Origin: Parachlamydiaceae bacterium
Lineage (GTDB): Bacteria > Chlamydiota > Chlamydiia > Chlamydiales > Parachlamydiaceae
Length of the DNA: 5,426 bases
Assembly: GCA_030679615.1 (NCBI GenBank)
Contig: JAUXSJ010000019.1
Span: 1-5,426 of the forward strand
Reading direction: 5' to 3'
The notes below the pieces were generated by a model. It searched no databases. It was given only the letters and a program-made list of their open reading frames with translations, and had not been told where the DNA came from. Below, piece by piece: positions 1 to 5,150 of this stretch (the stretch's first letter is position 1; every line of letters starts with the position of its first letter). Position numbers and translations under genes: made by a program.

Positions 1-167
1 TCTTTTGATAAGTGAGTGACATAATCTTGTGGATTCCCTTTAAAAGGAATGGATTCCTCATCAAAATCGGATGATACTTGAATAAATGGGATATTAAAAT
101 AACCAAGAATTTCTTTTCGACGTGGGGATTGAGACCCTAAAACGAGTTTACTTGTGTTGCTAGTCAT
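1..167 (-). CDS. maf: Maf family nucleotide pyrophosphatase, N-terminal part (cut by window edge)
   Basis: The minus strand opens with ATG at 167-165 and stays open for 55 codons to the left edge. The product begins MTSNTSKLVLGSQSPRRKEI. The stretch LVLGSQSPRRKEIL is the N-terminal phosphate-binding signature of the Maf/YhdE/YceF family (usual form LAS.SPRR.ELL). It is followed by a family-like stretch of about 35 residues ending DYVTHLSK, where Maf proteins carry the 'P..YV..LA..KA' segment. Maf proteins are cytoplasmic pyrophosphatases of about 190-200 residues that hydrolyse dTTP, UTP or modified NTPs to the monophosphate; they are linked to nucleotide-pool sanitation and, in some bacteria, septum formation. 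The start at 167 is preferred because an ATG at 178 is out of frame and hits TGA after four codons. The Shine-Dalgarno is weak (GGAAAA). Substrate subclass cannot be told from this fragment. Confidence 0.9.
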   Translation of the reverse strand, partial: MTSNTSKLVLGSQSPRRKEILGYFNIPFIQVSSDFDEESIPFKGNPQDYVTHLSK

Positions 168-211
168 TTTTTTTCCATTATAAATTAGTTTTTGTCATGG
201 GTTTAGGGTAA

Positions 212-217
212 ATTATA
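212..217 (-). promoter_or_regulatory. candidate -10 box for maf
   Basis: On the minus strand 217-212 reads TATAAT, a perfect sigma-70-type -10 hexamer about 45 bases upstream of the maf ATG. No good -35 hexamer lies 16-18 bases further upstream (TATGCA at 17). In an AT-rich intergenic stretch a lone perfect -10 can arise by chance, so this is only a candidate. Confidence 0.35.
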
Positions 218-259
218 AGTTTGAACAACAATTTTGCATACTTATATTTATTTGCACAA

Positions 260-365
260 ATCGCGATAGCGATGAAAGTGTTTAGCCCCATGCAAATGAA
301 GAGTCGATAGACTCGAATGCAGCTTGGGGTGAATAATCAAAACATAATTGAGCCGTGATAACGGC
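260..365 (-). repeat. left REP-like three-hairpin cluster, inverted relative to the right cluster
   Basis: Three hairpins lie here. They are 352-365 (GCCGT, loop GATA, ACGGC), a composite 286-329 (outer stem CCCCA/TGGGG, partly paired TGCA, inner GAGTC, loop GATA, GACTC) and 260-273 (ATCGC, loop GATA, GCGAT). Read on the minus strand, the order, spacing and spacers match the right cluster at 888-969. The first two hairpins start 36 bases apart on both sides, and the 12-base spacer CTAAACACTTTC (285-274) is identical to 944-955. The composite middle hairpin is 24 bases longer than its right counterpart, which accounts for the whole spacing difference. This cluster sits between the 3' end of the transposase remnant and maf. 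Confidence 0.75.
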
Positions 366-412
366 GACAGCATCTCACGCACAACAAATCCTCTAAAAAC
401 ACTCATGAAAAA

Positions 413-876
413 TTATCCACAATATTCACCTTCAAATAAATATTTTCGTTCAAATGTAATGTTGTGAAGTTTCAGGAATTTAATATATTCTTCTTCAAAT
501 GTTTTTGTTCGATGATGTTCTCGTTGATTTTTTATATAATGTTGAACTGATTCAATTTGAGAATAACTTACTGTAAATGCTCCGTATCCTTTCTGCCATT
601 CAAATCGATTCGTTTGTTCAAGGAGTTCATTACACCATTTTGAAGCATTGGCTTTAATTTCTCGTATAGAATCTGAATAGCTTTTGCCGGAGATAAATTT
701 GCTAGCAAATGAATATGATCCTCAATTCCACCAATTTGAATTAATTGGCCATTTTGTGATCTTATAATCCCTCCAATGTATTTATAGAGTCGTTCTTGAA
801 ACGAACTTTGAATAATTGGCTATCGAAGCTTTGTACTGAAAACTATATGATATGTTAATTTACAAAATGAACTCAT
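413..876 (-). pseudogene. REP-associated / IS200-like Y1 tyrosine transposase, inactivated
   Basis: From ATG at 876 the minus strand encodes a full-length Y1 transposase (about 154 codons) if two lesions are repaired: an in-frame TAG at 822-820 (codon 19) and a one-base deletion near 676-678 (after codon 67). Frame 1 gives MSSFCKLTYHIVFSTKLR, stop, then the HUH motif as GGIEDHIHLL (His54 and His56 in the repaired numbering). After the shift the other frame carries REIKANASKW, GYGAFTVSYSQ and VQHYIKNQREHH, whose Tyr114 is the expected catalytic tyrosine. It ends IKFLKLHNITFERKYLF before the TAA at 415-413. The start, HUH motif, tyrosine helix and C-terminal tail are all in the family order and the length is normal. 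The lesions should prevent a functional product, so any mobilisation would need a transposase supplied elsewhere. Confidence 0.88.
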
Positions 877-887
877 GCTTTCCTGCC

Positions 888-1090
888 GCCGCATTCGCGG
901 CTCAATTTGTTTTTTTTATCTTACCACAGGCTCACGCCTGTGGCTAAACACTTTCGCCGCTTTCGCGGCTCGACTTACTTCTCAAGCTCACGCTTGTGGA
1001 TAAACACTTTCGCCGCTTTCGCAGCTCAACTTATTTCCCCAAGCTCACGCTTATGTCTAGACACTTGCTGCATTTGCGGCTCGGCTCATT
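888..1090 (+). repeat. right REP-like hairpin cluster, expanded into ~56-bp imperfect tandem units
   Basis: The first three hairpins mirror the left cluster: 888-901 (GCCGC, loop ATTC, GCGGC), 924-943 (CCACAGGC, loop TCAC, GCCTGTGG, a perfect 8-bp stem) and 956-969 (GCCGC, loop TTTC, GCGGC). The pattern then repeats with a period of about 56 bases, in units at roughly 944-999, 1000-1056 and a shortened 1057-1090. Later hairpins are 983-996 (CAAGC/GCTTG around TCAC), 1012-1025 (GCCGC/GCAGC), 1040-1053 (CAAGC/GCTTA) and 1067-1080 (GCTGC/GCGGC), becoming less perfect rightward. Two hairpin types alternate: one with a GCCGC-type stem and TTTC loop, one with a TCAC loop. The array stops just before the TAG of the HEAT gene at 1092. 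It contains no credible gene. Confidence 0.8.
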
Positions 1091-1091
1091 T

Positions 1092-2777
1092 CTACTGCGA
1101 GGCTCGGATTAATAATCCCGCCAGGGCAAATCGATTCTTTGAATGACCTTCAGCCATAATTTCCACTAATGTTTCTACACCTGCAGCATCCTGACGTTGT
1201 GCTAATGCTTGACAGGATTGAATCAATAACTTTGAGGTTTCTTCCGGAGTTAATGAATAAGAATCTTCCCCCATTTTCCAAAGATCAAAATCCTTAAAGC
1301 GAATAAATTCTGTTTGACTTTGCTTTTTTACCCATTCTTGCAATCGTTCTTGATATGGACCTGGCTCTTGTAAACAAAACAAAGCCAAGTTACAATAATG
1401 CCTCACCAACGGCGCTCCCAATTGTTGTTGATGCTCCTTTAAGCAATCTATAGCTTCTGCAGTTTCTAAATTTTGTAAGATTTCTACAGTCATTGCTATT
1501 AAATCATTTTGCTGTTTTGCAAAGATTAAATGAGCGATTCGTATCAACTGAGACTCTGATGTTTCTTTCAACTTGTTTAATATTTTTTCCTTAAATTTCA
1601 AATGCTCCATATACGCAGAAAGATCTTCCTTAAAAATTTGATTTGCAGAAGGTGTCACTTTCCATACTGTCATTGATTTTCCAGGTGATTTTAGAGAAGT
1701 AAATCCCCAATCATTTTGATCTTTTACGATAAATTCTTCTGCAAGTTCAGCTCCTTTAGGATGATGCTGCTTTAACAAGGCAATCATTACATTTAACCGA
1801 ACTTGCCGATCAGTATGTGTAGACAATTCTAAAAGTGACTCCGAACGGTTCGGTATCTTTCCCATAAGATAAATGGCATAAAGATCTCCCTTCTTAACAC
1901 CTTGCTCAATCGAATCCACAGAATGATCTTGCCCTAATTGATAAAGCGCATAATGAGCTGCTAAAGACACCGTAGGATAAGAAGAAGCTGCGAGAATATT
2001 TAATTTTTCAATCGATAATTCATCCTTTAATTTTCCTAATGAAAATGCAACTGCTTCTTGAATAGCGATATCCTGTTGAGCTAAAATTTTCCTTAAATAT
2101 GGAACTAAATCATCTCTTTGATACTGTGCTGCACATATAGCAGCAGCAAGTCGAATATTTTTTGAAGGATGGTTTAAAAGTTTAACTAAAATACGTGTAG
2201 AATGCGGATCATCTAACATCGCAAATAGAGGAACAAAAAATGGCCATAAAGAACTAGGCATTTTATACATCAATGATTCTGTTTGAGATACAGCCATCGG
2301 GTGTTTTTTTTTACATAAAAAATGCGCAGCTTCAAAACGAATTAAGGGATTACGTGATCTAATTGCATTTAATAGAGCTTTATCTGCTCGAGAGTCTTGA
2401 AATTGTGCTAAAGAAGCTAAAGCCACTAATTGAATTTGAGGATACTTACTATTTAAACTTTCTTCTAATATAGAATAGACTTCTTCGTTCGCTGAAACAC
2501 TTGCTCCAAATAAAGATAATAACTGACTTTCAGGATCATTTTGTTTAGCACCATTTATTATGATTCCTAATCCAATCTGATGAAGCAGTTCAAAATCATG
2601 CTTACCTTCAGATTGAAAAAAAGTTTGATAAAGCTTTAAAGCCTTTTCATGTTCACCTTGCTGAACTAAAAACAAAAGATGGCCTGATTCTTTCTTAAAG
2701 GTTGAATTTTCACTAAAACCTAAAAAAGAAAAACAAGTTAAAGAAGTTAAAATTAAAATAAAAAAAGAAGATTTCAC
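1092..2777 (-). CDS. exported HEAT-repeat protein, function unknown
   Basis: The product has 561 residues. The N-terminus MKSSFFILILTSLTCFSFLG (residues 1-20) is a Sec signal peptide with a short basic start and a hydrophobic core, probably cleaved near GFS/EN. Cys15 lacks a proper lipobox. Residues about 33-60 (GEHEKALKLY) resemble one TPR-like helical pair. From about 100 to 350 there are successive HEAT/PBS-lyase-type helical repeats, seen in phrases such as IQLVALASLAQF, IRFEAAHFL, IRLAAAICAAQY, IQEAVAFSLGKL and VRLNVMIALLKQ, spaced about 30-60 residues apart. The last 200 residues are helical and less clearly repetitive. HEAT arrays usually serve as protein-binding scaffolds; no catalytic motif is seen. 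The start is GTG at 2777-2775, six bases after the stop of the 96-residue gene and behind a weak AGG, so translational coupling is likely. The 3' end abuts the hairpin array. I cannot assign a partner or pathway. Confidence 0.88.
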   Translation of the reverse strand: MKSSFFILILTSLTCFSFLGFSENSTFKKESGHLLFLVQQGEHEKALKLYQTFFQSEGKHDFELLHQIGLGIIINGAKQNDPESQLLSLFGASVSANEEVYSILEESLNSKYPQIQLVALASLAQFQDSRADKALLNAIRSRNPLIRFEAAHFLCKKKHPMAVSQTESLMYKMPSSLWPFFVPLFAMLDDPHSTRILVKLLNHPSKNIRLAAAICAAQYQRDDLVPYLRKILAQQDIAIQEAVAFSLGKLKDELSIEKLNILAASSYPTVSLAAHYALYQLGQDHSVDSIEQGVKKGDLYAIYLMGKIPNRSESLLELSTHTDRQVRLNVMIALLKQHHPKGAELAEEFIVKDQNDWGFTSLKSPGKSMTVWKVTPSANQIFKEDLSAYMEHLKFKEKILNKLKETSESQLIRIAHLIFAKQQNDLIAMTVEILQNLETAEAIDCLKEHQQQLGAPLVRHYCNLALFCLQEPGPYQERLQEWVKKQSQTEFIRFKDFDLWKMGEDSYSLTPEETSKLLIQSCQALAQRQDAAGVETLVEIMAEGHSKNRFALAGLLIRASQ

Positions 2778-2783
2778 AAAAAC

Positions 2784-3074
2784 CTAAGAAATGAATAGTT
2801 GAGAGAAAAAGTAACAACGATGTTGATCAAGGTTAATTTTAGGGCAATATAATTGCAAATTTTTTTTAATAATTTCCTCCTCATTCTTCAATTCTTTTAA
2901 AGTCAATTCTTGAGGAATAAATTTTCCAATATAATGTCGTTGATTTTTTTCGATATCTTTTAGTTCACAAGTAGTGTCCAATATGGCTTGTTTCCAAGAT
3001 GAACTATATTTAAGGTTAGCTTTGATTTCACTTGTCACAAGAAATCCAAGAAATATTTTTACTTCAATCGCCAT
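2784..3074 (-). CDS. conserved-looking small protein, function unknown
   Basis: The product has 96 residues and begins MAIEVKIFLGFLVTSEIKAN. It has no signal peptide or transmembrane segment. It looks like a compact soluble alpha/beta protein: a hydrophobic first strand (IFLGFLV), a middle strand (HYIGKFIPQELTL), a charged helix (LKELKNEEEIIKKNLQLY) and a Cys/aromatic tail (CPKINLDQHRCYFFSQLF). Two isolated cysteines near the end (about residues 77 and 87) do not form an obvious metal site. I do not recognise a named family. It is accepted as a gene because its amino-acid composition is natural, it lacks a competing reading frame, and it sits six bases upstream of the HEAT gene with the same strand, which fits a two-gene operon. 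The ribosome site is weak (AAGAAAG, set well upstream of the ATG). Its promoter would have to lie in the short AT-rich stretch beyond 3075 or in the adjacent palindromic element. Confidence 0.7.
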   Translation of the reverse strand: MAIEVKIFLGFLVTSEIKANLKYSSSWKQAILDTTCELKDIEKNQRHYIGKFIPQELTLKELKNEEEIIKKNLQLYCPKINLDQHRCYFFSQLFIS

Positions 3075-3122
3075 AAAATTAATCTTTCTTATTAATATTT
3101 CAAATTAAACTACTTACCCAGT

Positions 3123-3274
3123 AATGACCGTCCATTTTTAACGCAGAGAAGGGGAGACAGGGAGACGGAGAGAAAAACATTTATATATAAAACTAAGTTA
3201 TTTTCTCTTTTTTTAAATGTTCTCCTTTCCGTCTTTGCGCCTCTCCGACTCTGCGTTAAAAATGGACGGTAATT
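3123..3274. repeat. palindromic intergenic element (MITE-like)
   Basis: The ends form a perfect 22-bp inverted repeat: ACCGTCCATTTTTAACGCAG plus AG at 3127-3148, and its complement at 3249-3270. It extends to 3123-3125/3272-3274 after one mismatch. The inner arms are purine-rich on one side (GGGAGACAGGGAGACGGAGA) and remain partly complementary to the pyrimidine-rich right side, with a shared AACATTTA block, around an AT-rich centre (about 3180-3205). No open reading frame of note lies inside. GTAAT occurs at both edges (3121-3125 and 3269-3273) and could be a target duplication or simply part of the palindrome. 'ACGCAGAG' purine-rich phrases of this sort recur in intergenic DNA of many bacteria, so a dispersed non-autonomous element is the likely reading. 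Confidence 0.7.
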
Positions 3275-3284
3275 CATATTAATA

Positions 3285-3316
3285 AAAAAGGAGATCTCCT
3301 AAGAGATCTCCTTTTT
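3285..3316 (-). terminator. Rho-independent terminator of omcB
   Basis: AAAAAGGAGATCTC (3285-3298), loop CTAA (3299-3302) and GAGATCTCCTTTTT (3303-3316) form a perfect 14-bp stem. The A/T ends supply a U-tract on either strand, so it could work in both directions. It lies 31 bases past the omcB stop codon and ahead of the palindromic element, separating omcB from the small-gene/HEAT operon. The GC part of the stem is only nine pairs long (GGAGATCTC). Confidence 0.88.
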
Positions 3317-3346
3317 AGATCACATTGTTGTGCTCAAAGCTTTCGC

Positions 3347-5137
3347 TTAGTTCACGATAATGCTTTCTTCTTGTCTAATTGGCTTAATGGTCGCAGAACT
3401 GACTTCAAATTGAGGTCTTAGGTCACCTGCTTGCGTACCTTTCACAATCACAGTTGCTTCAGCTGTTTGACGTGGTGCAAAATTTGCAATCGGTGCAAAA
3501 GTTACCGTATTACCGTTAACTTGAGCGCCTGATGCTCCTGAAGCACTCACTGGTACAAGTCCTTCTGGGAACGTTGCAACAATTTTAACATCTGAATCAT
3601 ACTCTTGACCAGTGTTAGTTACTGTAACTTTCAATCTTGTTGTTTCACCAACGCAAATTGGATTATCTGAATTTGTTACGCAAACGTCAAGAGCTGGACG
3701 CCCTTTCCAATGTGTTCCAAATTCGCAGCAAGAGTTGCATCCTTCACAGTTTGTAACATTAACTCTATTAGAGAAATATCCTGGTGTACATGTCGTCAAC
3801 GTTAAGTTGAATGTAACTTTTTCACCTGGTTTTAATTCTCTGAGTTTCCATACTGCTTGTTTGCAGTTAATGCAAGCACCTGGTGCAGCAACAATTGATG
3901 TTGCAGATGGAGCTTGGTCAGTAACTACTACTTCATGCAATGACTTATCACCTGTGTTAACGACTGTGATTTGATATTCAGCGTTTTGTCCAACTGATAA
4001 TTCTTTTGGACCAACTTTATCACATTCAATCGCACAGCAGCAAACACATGTGCAGAACTCGCAACTTGTTTGATTTGCATTACATGCTGTTACAACAGCT
4101 GTATTACAGATTTTTCCACGTTTGCATGCTTTCACTGTGAAATTAACTTTCTTAGTTTGGCAAGGCTCAAGGCATCCCAATCTAAATGTGAGAGTTCCTT
4201 TGCAATCTGGACCTTCAACACCGTCTGGTAGTGTGTCAGTGATGACAACATCTTCAGCTGTGCATGTTCCAATGTTTGTTACAGTAATTGTATAGTTAAT
4301 TGGATCTCCTGGGCACACTTCAAGTGGTCCGCATTTTTCGCAAACAAGTACAGGTTTTGCGCAGAGAAGTGCACAGAACGCAACTGGTGTTGCTTGCACA
4401 CAAAAACATGTGCATAAATCACCTTCTCTATCACATTTTAACCAAACTCTTGCTGGTACGCTTTGCCCTTTACTGATGCTTCCAAATGTCCATGTTAATT
4501 TACGACCTTCCACTTTCGCTTCAGGTTGGCTTCTCATGTATGAAACACCTTCTGGAAGTGTTGTAGACACAATTGCTTCGCAAACATCGCAACATGCAAT
4601 CACATCAAAATCCAATGGATATTGATCACCCAACATACACATATTTGGGTTTCTTGCACGTACTGTCACACCGTTACATGCACACTCACCTGAAGTTCCA
4701 TATTTACATGGCTTTAAAGGAGCGGCACATTTTGGAGGACATACATCACATGGTGGAGGACACGGTTGTTGTGGCTGTGCACATGGAGGAGGACATGGTT
4801 GCTCACATGGAGGTGGGCAAGGTCTGTTTACTCTTGGTGCACATGGAGGAGCACATGGCTCATCAAAATGTTGTTGACATGGCTCATCACATGGTCTGCA
4901 GTGCATTTCATGTTGAGGAGGACATGGATTACATGGTGGTGCATATTGAGGTGCACATTGTGGTTGACAAACTGGGTTGCATGACGGTGGACAGACTGGT
5001 CGGTTAGGCTCGCAAACACGTTCGCAAGGCTCACAGCAGTCATTTCTGTATTGGTTTGAACCAGTACAGCTTGTCCCAAATAGTGCCATCGCACCCAAAA
5101 AAACCAACGAGGCTAATATTCCCAGTTGCTTTCTCAT
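3347..5137 (-). CDS. omcB: large cysteine-rich outer-envelope protein OmcB (60 kDa CRP)
   Basis: The product has 596 residues. OmcB is the major cysteine-rich protein of the chlamydial elementary body, disulfide cross-linked in the outer envelope in place of a peptidoglycan sacculus, and is made late in development. Residues 1-23 form a signal sequence (MRKQLGILASLVFLGAMALF); Cys24 follows GTS, a poor lipobox, so lipidation is uncertain. Residues 24-154 are Cys/Pro-rich with repeated PCPPPC-type motifs. Four DUF11-type beta domains follow: about 155-262, 270-370 (NYTITVTNIG..DTLPDGV), 378-485 (YQITVVNTGD..VTDQAP) and 492-590 (LKVTVTNTGQ..FPEGL). Local phrases match the C. trachomatis protein as remembered, for example THWKG followed by a CVGE block, and KLRELKPGE. 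I count about 60 cysteines, more than twice the pathogen protein, none of them after residue 495. The start is fixed by AAGGAG seven bases upstream. The gene stands alone, with its own terminator. Confidence 0.95.
   Translation of the reverse strand: MRKQLGILASLVFLGAMALFGTSCTGSNQYRNDCCEPCERVCEPNRPVCPPSCNPVCQPQCAPQYAPPCNPCPPQHEMHCRPCDEPCQQHFDEPCAPPCAPRVNRPCPPPCEQPCPPPCAQPQQPCPPPCDVCPPKCAAPLKPCKYGTSGECACNGVTVRARNPNMCMLGDQYPLDFDVIACCDVCEAIVSTTLPEGVSYMRSQPEAKVEGRKLTWTFGSISKGQSVPARVWLKCDREGDLCTCFCVQATPVAFCALLCAKPVLVCEKCGPLEVCPGDPINYTITVTNIGTCTAEDVVITDTLPDGVEGPDCKGTLTFRLGCLEPCQTKKVNFTVKACKRGKICNTAVVTACNANQTSCEFCTCVCCCAIECDKVGPKELSVGQNAEYQITVVNTGDKSLHEVVVTDQAPSATSIVAAPGACINCKQAVWKLRELKPGEKVTFNLTLTTCTPGYFSNRVNVTNCEGCNSCCEFGTHWKGRPALDVCVTNSDNPICVGETTRLKVTVTNTGQEYDSDVKIVATFPEGLVPVSASGASGAQVNGNTVTFAPIANFAPRQTAEATVIVKGTQAGDLRPQFEVSSATIKPIRQEESIIVN
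4676..5068 (-). repeat. degenerate Cys/Pro-rich repeat segment inside omcB
   Basis: Codons 24-154 of omcB encode 27 cysteines in 131 residues by my count, most separated by three residues or fewer of Pro, Gln, Ala or Glu, as in CPPPC, CAPPC, CDEPC and CNPVC. At the DNA level the segment shows repeated CATGGAGGAGGACATGG-like blocks on the plus strand (about 4730-4930), so it probably grew by slippage or unequal recombination. The bias produces several long spurious reading frames on the other frames and strand. Confidence 0.85.
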
Positions 5138-5144
5138 TAAAAGA

Positions 5145-5150
5145 CTCCTT
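5145..5150 (-). promoter_or_regulatory. omcB ribosome binding site
   Basis: The minus strand reads AAGGAG at 5150-5145, with seven bases between it and the ATG at 5137. This is a near-ideal Shine-Dalgarno and spacing, and fits a very highly expressed structural protein. It contrasts with the weak sites before maf, the 96-residue gene and the HEAT gene. Confidence 0.9.

Larger units (their letters stand above)
260..969 (-). mobile_element. composite element: RAYT/IS200-like transposase remnant with mirrored hairpin flanks
   Basis: The minus-strand tyrosine-transposase pseudogene (413-876) is bracketed by two imperfect inverted copies of a three-hairpin module (260-365 and 888-969) that both face outward from the gene. 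REP-associated tyrosine transposases (RAYTs, Y1/HUH family, relatives of IS200/IS605 TnpA) are typically flanked by such palindromic REP units, often in inverted pairs. IS200/IS605 elements proper have subterminal hairpins rather than long terminal inverted repeats. The mirrored layout here favours the RAYT/REP reading. The exact limits are uncertain because the right flank continues into further repeat units up to about 1090. Confidence 0.65.

Noticed and set aside
888..1090. Possible CRISPR array (regular ~56-bp spacing of short palindromes)
   Set aside because: The units are homologous along their whole length, with no constant repeat alternating with unique spacers. The two hairpin types decay gradually, and no cas gene is present.
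907..1146. 79-codon plus-strand reading frame
   Set aside because: It lies across the hairpin repeat array and runs into the 3' end of the HEAT gene. Its peptide merely reflects the repeated units.
3612..3974. 120-codon plus-strand reading frame
   Set aside because: It is fully inside omcB on the opposite strand, where the omcB protein is family-like throughout.
4573..5007. 144-codon plus-strand frame rich in His, Met and Val, with overlapping shorter frames
   Set aside because: It is an antisense shadow of the low-complexity Cys/Pro repeats of omcB; the HMEE-type repeats come from GGAGGACATGG-like DNA.
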